Below, piece by piece: positions 10,992-20,118 of a DNA stretch of 64,000 bases. Both the position numbers and the translations under genes were made by a program. This DNA is from Trifolium pratense (Eukaryota > Streptophyta > Magnoliopsida > Fabales > Fabaceae), in contig NC_060060.1 in the NCBI RefSeq assembly GCF_020283565.1, positions 47,604,015-47,668,014 of the forward strand, given 5' to 3'. Each line of letters begins with the position of its first letter. Position 1 is the stretch's first letter. The notes beneath the pieces are model-generated. The model did no database searches. It worked only from the letters and a program-made list of their open reading frames with translations, and was not told the origin of the DNA.

Positions 10992-11046
10992 AAATTAAAC
11001 TCATTAATATTCACCAAAAAAAATAAAAAAAATTAAACTCATTAAT
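10992..11046. mobile_element. Tail-only retroinsertion with 17-bp target duplication
   Basis: The 17-mer AAATTAAACTCATTAAT occurs at 10992-11008 and again at 11030-11046. It flanks a 21-bp insert that starts ATTCACC and continues as an A-rich tail. This is the footprint expected when target-primed reverse transcription copies only the 3' tail of a LINE or SINE RNA. Confidence 0.7.
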
Positions 11047-11274
11047 GTTGTTGAACCTCTTGTATTGATTGTTTTTAAATCATTGTTTTCAAGTCTATTT
11101 GGTTTTGTTTATGTTTATTTCATCTTCAACTAAAACCCCCTTAGACCTTTTAATTTTGTTTTTAAATTTGGTTAAATTTCAAGGTTGGTCAATTGGGAAA
11201 CGATCTGGGTTGTCAGTGCCACTTTTACTATAAGTAGTGTTTTAACTCGGTTTTATTAATTTTGGTGAGTTCGA

Positions 11275-11600
11275 TGTGACATAACCCTTCAACAAACTCT
11301 TAAATTACAATTTTACTTTTAAGGAGAACTTTAAATAATTCATTTTCACTATATTTATTATTTTTTTTAAAAAAATAAAATGTTAAAACGACGTAGTTCT
11401 AAACCTATACTTTTTTTTAAAAAAAGTAAAAAAATAAAAATCCATGCAATACAAGTTCATGCGTGTATGAGTTGAGGATATCCGAAACAAATTGGGTATG
11501 ATATTAAGAGCATGGTGGTACGAGGATACGTGAATCCCATGAGGTTTGAGAATGAGGAAGACAAAACTCGTCTCTGTTGTCATGGTTACTCTCAAATAAG
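11275..11600. repeat. Repeat shared with 35600-36225
   Basis: The sequence from ACATAACCCTTCAACAAACTC to CTCGTC-C-GTTGTCATG recurs at 35607-36220, where a 308-bp MITE is inserted. No coding function is evident. This copy supplies the empty site of that MITE. Confidence 0.8.
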
Positions 11601-11710
11601 TTCTTGACTTTGTAGATATTTTAAAAAAAGTTTACTTGTTTAAGCAGTCAAAAAAAAAGTTGGTCCATATATTTAACCACTTACTATCAATTAAATCATT
11701 ATATTTTAAT

Positions 11711-11752
11711 AATTTACTATTAATTTTTTTTGACAGAATTTACTATTAATTT
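11711..11752. mobile_element. Tail-only retroinsertion with 16-bp target duplication
   Basis: AATTTACTATTAATTT occurs at 11711-11726 and 11737-11752, around a 10-bp insert TTTTTGACAG. Read on the minus strand the insert is CTGTC plus an A-run. The footprint is of the same kind as those at 10992, 32831 and 35224. Confidence 0.65.
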
Positions 11753-11805
11753 GATATCTAACTTTACTAGCTTAATATTAATTTCCAACTTACTCAAAAA
11801 GACTA

Positions 11806-12210
11806 AGAGTGTGTTTGGTAGATCTAATAAGTTAGCTTATAGCTTATTGAATTGACTTATAAGCATGTTCGAAAAAAATAAATGTGTTTGGTAAAATCTT
11901 TGTTCGGAAAAAATAAATGTGTTTGGCAAAATCTTTTCTTATTAGCTTATAGCTTTTTTTGATATATTATTTCAAGTAGCGTTTGAGCTTATAGCTTTTT
12001 ATGGTTATTTCCATATCTAACCTTTAATTTAATTTTATTATATTTTATAAAATAAAAAAACTACCCACTAACATAGTGTTTTTTTACGTCTTTTTATATC
12101 CATCATTTTAAAAACTAATTTACCAAACACTTTAGCTTTTCAGACATCATAATAAGCTAGCTTTTCAGCTATCTGCTAGCTTATCAGTTTAATTTTGCCA
12201 AACGAAACTT
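11806..12210. mobile_element. MITE-like element with GTGTTTGG-type termini
   Basis: The left end AGAGTGTGTTTGGTA and the right end TGCCAAACGAAACTT are roughly inverted. The inner sequence is rich in TAGCTTATAGCTT and its complement near both ends. This is a common plant MITE pattern (hAT-like). An internal tandem pair of about 37 bp (AATAAATGTGTTTGG) lies at 11868-11940. I could not confirm a target duplication. Confidence 0.55.
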
Positions 12211-12308
12211 AAAATGGAAATTTTTTGACGAAGTCCTTAGAGACCAGAGAGTATACAAACCCCACACGGCCACACCCAGATCAATATTAGAGAGTATACT
12301 TACTCTTG

Positions 12309-12416
12309 CAGAAAATTGATCATAAACTACTTGAAAGACGACGTCGTTGAGTAGTTCATGCGTGGCTTTCTTCTGCAATTGAATTTCACGCTGCGACTGC
12401 GAACAAGAAGAAGAAA
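12309..12416 (+). promoter_or_regulatory. 5' leader of the intact RFL-PPR gene
   Basis: The leader (ATAAACTACTTGAAAGACG and onward to GAAGAAGAAA just before the ATG) is conserved in the two orphan 5' ends at 181-260 and 15245-15330, with small indels. Its survival next to gene-less start codons suggests the duplications carried promoter-proximal sequence. No TATA box was assigned with confidence. Confidence 0.5.
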
Positions 12417-14048
12417 ATGTCATCACTGTTTATGAGATTAACAAGGTTTCCTTCAAAACCCTTTTTTCCCTTTACTTTAAGGTTATTCTCTCACTCTCAC
12501 AATGTTAATGTTAATGATGTTAATGATGATGCTATTTACTCATTCAATCGAATGCTACAAATGCGTAATACTCCTTCCATTATTGAATTTAACAAGATTT
12601 TATGTTCCCTTGTTAAAATGAAGAATAATTACTCAACTGTTATTTCCCTTTCCCAACAAATGGAATTCCATGGAATTAGACCTGACATTTTAACTATCAC
12701 CATTTTGATCAATTGTTATTGTCACATTGGTCAAATGACTTATGCATTTTCTCTATTGGGAAAGATTCTTAAGATGGGTTATCAGCCGAATATCGTAACC
12801 TTGACAACCCTTATAAAAGGCCTTTGTCTTAAAAATGACATTCAGAAAGCATTGTACTTTCATGATGATCTTATCGCTAAGGGATTTCAGCTCAACCAGG
12901 TTAGTTACGGGACATTGATCAATGGGTTGTCTAAAATGGGTCAAACAACAGCTGCCCTCCAACTGTTGAGACGGCTCGAAAAAGGATCAGTCAAGCCTGA
13001 TTTAGTAATTTACAGTACAATCATTGACAGCATGTGCAAAGATAAGCTTGTAGATGATGCTTGTGAATTATTTTCTGAAATGGTTAACAAGGGAATTTTT
13101 CCAAACGTTGTCACTTATAGTGCTCTAATCTATGGTTTTTGTATTGTGAATAAATTAAAAGAAGCAATTGTTTTGTTGAACGAAATGGTATCGAAAAACA
13201 TCAACCCAGATGTTTATACCTTTAGTATATTGATTGATGCGTTTTGTAAAGAGGGAAAGATGAAAGAAGCTAAAAGTATGTTAGCTGTGATGATGAAACA
13301 AGGTACGAAACCTAATGTAATTACTTATAATACTTTAATGGATGGGTTCTGCCTTCGTAATGAAGTGAAAAAGGCATTACATATATTTAACACTATGATT
13401 CAAAGGGGAGTGATGCCCGATGTTAAGAGCTACAACATCATGATAAATGGATTTTGTAAGAGTGAAATGGTGGATGAAGCCATCAAACTCTTTGAAGAAA
13501 TGTATTTAAAAAATATGATTCCTAATACAGTAACATACAACACTCTTATTGATGGCTTGTGCAAATCAGGGAGAATTGCATATGCTTGGGAGCTTGTAGA
13601 TGAGATGTGTGACAGAGGCCAACCGCCCAATGTAATCACCTACAATTCCTTCTTGCACACTTTGTGCAAAAATCATGAACTTGACAAGGCAATTGCATTA
13701 GTCAAGAAAATTAACGACCAAGGTATCATGCCAAATTTGTACACGTACAGTACCCTAATTGATGGACTTTGCAAAGGTGGGAGGCTTAATGATGCACTAA
13801 AGGTTTTTAATAATCTTTTGGCTAAAGGATACAATCTAGATGTCGTAACGTACACAACTATGATTTGTGGACTTTGTAATGAGGGCTTGTTTGAAGAAGC
13901 ATTTGTTTTGCTGTCAAAAATGGAAGATAAGGGCTGCTTTCCTAATGCCTTCACTTTTGAAATAATGATTTCTACTCTCTTTGAAAGAGGTGAGAATGAT
14001 AAAGCAGAGAAACTTCTTCGTCAAATGATTGCTAGAGGCCTGCTATAA
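12417..14048 (+). CDS. Restorer-of-fertility-like P-class PPR protein, intact
   Basis: The 543-residue intronless gene starts at ATG 12417. Met6 (MRLTRF) aligns with the start of the third paralogue and could also be used. Residues 1-54 are basic and rich in F, S and R without acidic residues until about 34, which suggests mitochondrial import. Fourteen tandem 35-residue PPR motifs follow at 55-90, 91-125, 126-160, and so on every 35 residues to 511-543. Typical motifs are VITYNTLMDGFC and TVTYNTLIDGLCKSGR. There is no DYW, E or SMR tail, so it is a P-class RNA-binding protein. RFL proteins bind specific mitochondrial RNAs and promote their cleavage, and the best-known members silence male-sterility ORFs. 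It is the only undamaged RFL member in the window. Function is inferred from the family, and the RNA target is unknown. Confidence 0.95.
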   Translation: MSSLFMRLTRFPSKPFFPFTLRLFSHSHNVNVNDVNDDAIYSFNRMLQMRNTPSIIEFNKILCSLVKMKNNYSTVISLSQQMEFHGIRPDILTITILINCYCHIGQMTYAFSLLGKILKMGYQPNIVTLTTLIKGLCLKNDIQKALYFHDDLIAKGFQLNQVSYGTLINGLSKMGQTTAALQLLRRLEKGSVKPDLVIYSTIIDSMCKDKLVDDACELFSEMVNKGIFPNVVTYSALIYGFCIVNKLKEAIVLLNEMVSKNINPDVYTFSILIDAFCKEGKMKEAKSMLAVMMKQGTKPNVITYNTLMDGFCLRNEVKKALHIFNTMIQRGVMPDVKSYNIMINGFCKSEMVDEAIKLFEEMYLKNMIPNTVTYNTLIDGLCKSGRIAYAWELVDEMCDRGQPPNVITYNSFLHTLCKNHELDKAIALVKKINDQGIMPNLYTYSTLIDGLCKGGRLNDALKVFNNLLAKGYNLDVVTYTTMICGLCNEGLFEEAFVLLSKMEDKGCFPNAFTFEIMISTLFERGENDKAEKLLRQMIARGLL

Positions 14049-15081
14049 GAGTAAATACATGTATGTCTTTTTCTAGTTATCCATTGTTATTTTGAATTTT
14101 AATTATAATCATCGTGAAATGATTTCTTATCAGTTATTTGTTTGCTGTTATTAATTTACTGTGGTAAATAGTGATAGTTGCATTTTCTGTTTTCTATTAG
14201 TACACCCGATTGTGTATCGGTAATTGTTCAATGCCCTATATATGTAGAATCTCGATTTCCCTTCTTTTCTTTGTTTTTCATTGAAAACTGATTGTATTAC
14301 AGGTATTAAATTCTTATATGATGATTCAAGGAGTTGAGTTTTGTAATGGTCTTGTTGCTACTGATTTTTTTGGTTATCAAATGTTTATAATTAATCAGGG
14401 CTTAAGTGGTAGTTTATTAGGATAGTCGTCCAATCTGTGTAAGCACGAGCCTTTTCTTTCCTCCGCTTCCTTTATCATTATGCCGTTTTCCCATTTTTAG
14501 TAATAAAAAAACCAGCAGTAAGACCAAACTTAGAGTGAGCAGCATAATATGAGAGAACTCTCTAATGATGGACAGAATACAAATAATAGAGAAAAACTGA
14601 ATAACGGCATGCTAATCACATATAAATACAATGTCTGCCTTATCCTTCCTCTCTCATATAAGAACACAAAAATAATTTTCTTTTGAATTGCCAGATATAC
14701 ATATACTTTTGAATAATTTTCCTATGAAGTTGGTCTCTGCCATTATATAGACTATTATTCTTTGTGCTATGCTAATTCAACAAGAAAATATATTTGTTAT
14801 TCAACTTGGTTGAGGATGGTGCTTTACTTCATATATGGTTTTGGCTACAATGTACTTGACAATTATGCAGTCGAAGATGTGTTAATTTTTTGTCTCTGTT
14901 ACTGTCAATTTTTTTTTAAGTCTCAAATAACAAGTCACATAGAGTGGAACATAAACGTGAGCATTTTTTTCCCTTCTTCCACTATTGTTAGCTAGGAAGT
15001 TACAATCATGGAAACTACAGCTGAGTTTTATAGTTGTACTACTACTATATGTACCATTAATAAAAAAAAGTGTTTTCCCTC
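14049..15081. other. 3' flank of the RFL-PPR gene, nothing further recognised
   Basis: The stretch is AT-rich and non-coding. It probably includes the 3' UTR, but no unique polyadenylation signal can be chosen. At 15051-15115 two similar phrases (ACCATTAAT with an A-run and GTGTTTT) lie side by side at the boundary of the second segmental copy. Confidence 0.5.
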
Positions 15082-15244
15082 CGATTTGCGGATGCATAAA
15101 AAAAGTGTTTTTACCATTAATATTTTTTGGTTATCTTGTTAAATAATTGGTTTATGACTTTAGAACATTTTAAATGCAGTGGTTTTCTTATGGAAACAAA
15201 AGTTCCTCCCAACTCATGTCTCTCTATCACAACTTATTTCCACT

Positions 15245-15370
15245 TACAAAAAATTGATGATAAACTACTTGAAAGACGACGTCGTTGAGTTCGTGCGTGG
15301 CTTTCTTCTCGCTGCGAACAAGAAGAAGAAAATGTCATCACTGTTTATGAGATTAACAAGGTTTCCTGTT
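15245..15370 (+). pseudogene. Orphan 5' end of an RFL-PPR gene (copy 2)
   Basis: The leader and ATG at 15331 with MSSLFMRLTRFP are identical in layout to 175-300 and to the start of the intact gene at 12417. The sequence then passes directly into antisense RNase H sequence. No PPR motifs follow. Confidence 0.85.
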
Positions 15371-15609
15371 CATGTGATGGCTTGAACAACCACCAAAGAA
15401 TCCACATTCAATTCCACATGCGAAAAATTAAAACTTCTAGCATAAATGAGTCCTTCAAAAACTCTCCAAAACTCTGCTAAATATGCACTACCAAAGCCGA
15501 CAAGTTTAGCAAATCCACCCAAGCATTCACCATCACTCCCTCTAATAATTCCATCACATCCAATCGAGCCATCTTCACTACGAGCCCCGTCCGTATTCAA
15601 TCTAACCAA
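15370..15609 (-). pseudogene. RNase H-like (RVT_3-type) fragment
   Basis: The minus strand is open for 79 codons and encodes VRLNTDGA with a later VELNVDSLVVVQ. This is the RNase H fold of plant LINE-derived proteins with the first and later acidic residues visible. It is the open counterpart of 305-600. It covers only part of an RNase H domain and has no upstream exon or promoter, so I treat it as a LINE remnant. Confidence 0.75.
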
Positions 15610-16319
15610 ATTCTCTATATTTGTATGGGATTTGTACTTTTCGCACTCCCTGCAATGTCTCAGTCACCCCCTGAAATGACCAAACTATCTTTCTCGCTTT
15701 GTAGGATGCGAGCACGTCGATCGCGTTGCAGAAGGCTAGGTTGTATATGTAGGTGGCCTTTGAATTCACCCACCCCAAACATTTAACATGTTCGCTATCT
15801 AAGATGCGAACACATCTTATTTTAAAAGCATCGCCGTCTAGGATGCGAACACGTCTTAATTATAAGACGTCTTCATCTTCTTCTTTCCCATTTCAACGAT
15901 TTCTGAAAAACTAGGAGGAGTATTGGCCTACTGGTAAACTGGTAAAATTGAAGGTTTATTGGCCGTTTGTGGTTGAAAACAACAAAAGGAAGTTATGTTT
16001 TAAAACACAATACTCCCAAACCCATTGCCCAAACCCTCAATTCTCCCAAAACCTTAGTTCATCAAAATTGAAGGTTTCTTGGTCGTTTAGGGTCGCAATA
16101 ATCAAAGGAGCAAAGAGTAATATAAGGTAAAGGCTTCCTTCCCGTTTATTTTTCTATATTCATGACTGTGTTGGTTCGCGTTGTGGTCGGCGAACAGTGA
16201 ACCTGTGTTCGCTTACCGGATAGCGATACGAATTAATCGTTCGCTTCACAGTAAGCGAGCGTATATTCTGCCTGCTGTTTCTTTTGTTGTCATTTGGTTT
16301 GGATAGTAGGTGTAGGAAT
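15610..16319 (+). other. Upstream region of PMD pseudogene copy 2
   Basis: This repeats 601-1250, with the same GATGCGAACACRTCTTA phrases and the inverted GTTCGC and GCGAAC hexamers near 16170-16260. It is separated from its PMD exons by the 15.9-kb nested insertion that follows. Confidence 0.6.
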
Positions 16320-16324
16320 AAATT

Positions 16325-16472
16325 TGTTGGAAAATATTTAGTTTCCTAGTTTGTTATTTCTAGAAGATTCTAAGCTTATCTATTATTTTCTTTTATGTTT
16401 GTACTCTTCCTATTTAAACCAGCCTTGAGCTGAGGAATAACACACAACAATATTCACTTATTATTTTCTACA
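16325..16472 (+). repeat. 5' LTR of copia element B
   Basis: The 148-bp LTR runs TGTTGGAAAATATT... to TTTTCTACA. A TATA-like CTATTTAAACC lies near 16409-16419. It matches 32054-32215 apart from substitutions and the terminal 14-bp duplication there. Confidence 0.92.
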
Positions 16473-16564
16473 TGGTATCGAGAGCTCCCGATTTTGGGGG
16501 TCTCGCTTCTGCAAAACCCTAGCCGCCGTCGTGTTTACAATCTGACCACGACAACTGATTTTTG

Positions 16565-16737
16565 TGTGCGGCACTGTTCATCGTGATACTGTTTATGCGC
16601 ACTGTTCATTCGCTGATACTGTTCATCGGCGGTACTGTTTAAACGCACTGTTCGTTACGTTGTACTGTTCATGACGGTACTGTTCACCGGCGGTACTGTT
16701 CATTACGTGATTACTGTTCATGAGTACCGTTCACCAC
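16565..16737 (+). repeat. Degenerate ACTGTTCAT repeat array in the element B leader
   Basis: About ten copies of (G/T)(A/C)ACTGTTCAT or ACTGTT-A occur at spacings of roughly 15-20 bp between the primer-binding site and the first coding sequence. The units alternate with GCGGT and CGTTACGT phrases. The array is a direct-repeat leader, not coding. Confidence 0.7.
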
Positions 16738-16788
16738 ACTACTTTTCCTTTGCTCCTTCCGGTACTACTTGGCTAAGATTATTAATTA

Positions 16789-18883
16789 TGACGTTTTTTT
16801 ATTCTCGACGACGATCATCCACTTTCAAATACCGTCGTGAATGCAAATATTGTCATCGTTTGGGACATACTATTTTTCAATGTTGGAAATTACATGGTCT
16901 TCCGCGACCTTCAAATCAGAAGAACAAAGGTGGAGGTGAGGGTCATACATTCCAAGCCAGTAATTCTGATCAAGAGCATCAGTCTTCTTCAATTCAGCTT
17001 TCATTCACGATGGAACAACTAGACAGACTGTACAAAATTCTTGAATCTAACACTCTTTCTGGCTCTGTTGCCCCCAAAGGTACTTCTGCCCTTTTTAGTG
17101 TCAGTCCCAGTCGTGCTTGGATAGTAGATTCGGGTGCAAGTGATCACATGACAGGTGATTCTACTCTGTTTTCTTCTTATAGTCCATGTGCAGGTAACCA
17201 TAAAATAAAAATTACGGATGGATCCTTTTCAGCCATTGCGGGTAAAGGTTCGGTTGTGTTGTCTCCAAGTCTAACCCTTAAAGATGTTCTTTATGTCCCA
17301 AATCTATCTTGTAGTCTCATGTCTGTCAGTAAATTAGCCCAAGATAGAAATTGTCAAACTAATTTTTTCCGTACTCATTGCGTTTTTCAGGATTTGAACT
17401 CGGGGAAGATGATTGGTAGTGCTAAGGAGAGTGGAGGACTCTACTACTTCGACATTGAACCTGAATCACAACTACCTTCCAAACCAATAAGTTCATGCTT
17501 TGAATCTTTTTTAGTTCTGAATAATAATAATGATGATGTTATGTTATGGCATTCACGATTAGGTCATCCTAGTTTTCCTTATTTAAAACACTTATTTCCT
17601 GAGTTATTTCGTAATAAGGATTTATCTTTGTTTAAATGTGAAGCATGTGAATTTGCAAAACATCAACGTTCTCATTTTCCATTACAGCCCTACAAACCAT
17701 CAAAACCTTTTTCTGTTATTCACAGTGATGTTTGGGGCTCTAACCGAACGAGTACACTTTCTCATAAAAAATGGTTTATCACATTTATAGATGATCACTC
17801 AAGAGGAAATCTGACATTTGTCAGGCCGTAAAAGATTTTGTTAAGATGGTGCAAAATCAATTTCAAACAAATATTCAAGTATTTAGATGTGATAACGGCA
17901 AAGAATATTTTAACACAATGTTGAGTGATTTTTTTCGTGAAAATGGAATTGTGCATCAAAGTTCATGTCCTAACACTCCCCAACAAAATGGAGTTGCAGA
18001 AAGAAAAAATAGGCACTTGTTGGAGGTGGCTAGAGCTTTACTTTTCGCAAGTAAAGTACCAAATTATTTGTGGGATGAAGCAGTTTTAACTGCTGCATAC
18101 TTAATTAACAGAGTGCCCTCCAAAGTTCTTAATTTTAAAACTCCAATTCATATTTTCAATGAATGTTTTCCTAATGATCGTGTTTCAAATGATTTGACCT
18201 TAAAAATCTTTGGTTGCACTGCATTTGTTCATGAACATAAGAATATTAGCAAACTCGAACCGCGTGCTATAAAATGTGTTTTTGTTGGGTATTCTCCAAC
18301 CCAGAAGGGATATAAATGTTTTGATCCAAAAAACCAGAAAATATTTGTCACCATGGATGTTACATTCTTTGAAAACAAACCTTTTTTTGACACGCATCTT
18401 CAGGGGGGAAATTTAAATGAAGATTCGTCTCAAACTGAGGACATGAGTTTTTTTAACTCGTTTCAAACTGAGGACATGAGTTTTTTTAACTCGTTTCAAA
18501 CTGAGGACATGAGTTTTTTTAATAATTTATCTTTGCCGGTATCACAAAGTTCTAAGACTTATACTTCTACACCAACGAAAAATGGCCATGATTCTTTATC
18601 TAATCCTACTCCTATTATGAGTAGTGAGCTTGGTGAATCCGGGCCTACAATTTCTCATGAAGAAAACAACGAGAATCTTGAAAACAATGATAATGATGAT
18701 CTAATTGAAATGCCACAAAATAATGAGTCATATAAAGATAATAGGTTTGAAGCAGGAAACAAGACTTGGAAAGGAAAGGTTTTTGTGAGAAAGAATCACA
18801 AAGAAAGTGATGAGTCCACATCTCAACACTGTCATGAATCTGAATTGGGGGATGATCAACTTCCTAAAAAAAAGAAAAGGTAA
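16789..18883 (+). pseudogene. Element B gag (3' part)-protease-integrase, frame-broken
   Basis: In order: a CCHC zinc knuckle at 16840-16881 (CKYCHRLGHTIFQC), retropepsin with DSGAS at 17128, the pre-integrase motif WHSRLGH near 17546, and the integrase core with HSDVWG near 17722, then DNGKEY and NGVAERKN. The frame breaks near 17800-17846, between FIDDHSR and the next segment, and again at 18881. The integrase C-terminal region has an in-frame 42-bp repeat (SFQTEDMSFFN, three copies, 18430-18521). The gag capsid domain is absent. The polyprotein cannot be made from this copy. Confidence 0.88.
18430..18521 (+). repeat. 42-bp in-frame tandem repeat in element B
   Basis: The unit TTTCAAACTGAGGACATGAG plus a TTTTTTTAACTCG tail occurs about 2.8 times without losing frame, lying just downstream of the integrase core. 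Confidence 0.9.
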
Positions 18884-19011
18884 GTCTATCTCTGTTTCTT
18901 AGAGTCGTATTTTGTATCCTGATATCGATGATCCTGTGGCTGTTAGAAAACCTGTTAGATCTTGCACTAAATACCCATTGTCCAATTTTATATCATATTC
19001 AAATTTGTCTT

Positions 19012-20049
19012 TGTTGGGTTTTTGTATATTGGCTACATTTTGCAAAAACATATTTTAGCCAAGTGTTGAGACAAGTGTGCTGACCCCAAGTGTTGTGACA
19101 AATGTTGTGACACTTTGGAACAACACCTGACTCTGTTCTGCGCGCGCCAGCTGGATGTTATTATTTTCTACTCAATCTTTTGAAGATCTGTTTGAAGAAT
19201 TATGTCAAGGTTTCTTACAGAGGAAGGCGCACGTGTTTAATGTGTTTCATGAGGCAGCTAAACCCTAGTTTTATTTTCCAAAAGAATTATATTTTTGGAA
19301 AATATATTTTTGCGGTTTCAAAAATATAACTATTGTTTTCAAAAATATATCACTGCTGCCGCAATTCTAGAAGCCCTAATTTTGTCTTGAAGCCCAAGTC
19401 GTTCTACTACTATAAATACAAAGGCAAGCATATGGTTTCAAGCATCTAAAATCGTGTTCTTACAAAGCGTGTGTTTTAGGGATTTTAGAGTGTTAATTGT
19501 GAGCCTATCTTGTGTCTCATTGATGCAAGCTTAGGACCTGAGTGTTATTGAGTTGTAAGTGTGAACTTCTCCTAAGCTTTGAAGTACGGAGATTGTTCCA
19601 TTGTGTTGTGTGGTTTACTCGCAAGCTTTTAAGCAAGAGTGAATCCTAGTTTTTAGGAGTGTGTCTCCACCTGTTGTGTGTGAAATTGAATAGCAGCGCT
19701 GTCTGTGTTGCTAAGGTGGGAATTGGGACGGGGTCTCATATCTAGGAGTTCCTAGGTAGAAGGGTCATTGGGTAGTGATTAAGTGAGAAGTTGTAAACGG
19801 GTGAGTTTAGCTTCGAAGTAATACTGCTGATAGTGGACTTCATTCCTGGATTGGTATCCCCCAGAGTAGGCTTTAGGCTGAACTGGGTTAACAACTCTCG
19901 TGTGTTATTTACTTTACTGTTTGTATTGTTTTATGTTATTTACTCTGTTTATAGACAAGTGTTGGCGCACCAGTGACAACATCTGTCTACAACAGACAAG
20001 TGTTGCTACACCTTGAGCAACACCTGTCCACTGTGTGCCAGGAATTTCA
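19012..20049 (+). repeat. 5' LTR of Sirevirus 1
   Basis: The LTR runs TGTTGGGTTTTTG... to GGAATTTCA. A TATA box (TATAAATACA) is at 19411-19420, placing transcription start near 19440. Clusters of ACAAGTGTTG-type motifs lie at both ends (19058-19113 and 19953-20029), and an inverted repeat (TTTTCCAAAA and TTTTTGGAAAA) lies upstream of the TATA box near 19270-19302. Confidence 0.96.
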
Positions 20050-20051
20050 AT

Positions 20052-20063
20052 TGGCATCAGAGC
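20052..20063 (+). other. Primer-binding site of Sirevirus 1 (initiator tRNA-Met)
   Basis: TGGCATCAGAGC begins two bases after the LTR. The usual initiator tRNA-Met complement is TGGTATCAGAGC, as in the second Sirevirus, so this copy has one mismatch at the fourth base. Confidence 0.85.
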
Positions 20064-20118
20064 AGGCACCCTGTTCTGAATTTTAGGGTGAGCTCCAGGG
20101 AAATCGTTTCTGGCAAGG

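Larger units (their letters stand above)
15082..16324. repeat. Segmental duplication, copy 2, left part
   Basis: It matches 10-1255 with few differences. It continues at 32216 after the nested insertion of 16325-32215. It contains the orphan RFL-PPR 5' end, the RNase H fragment and the upstream region of the PMD gene. Confidence 0.9.

Noticed and set aside
15446..15679. 77-codon plus-strand frame
   Set aside because: It is antisense to the RNase H fragment, which explains the sequence better.
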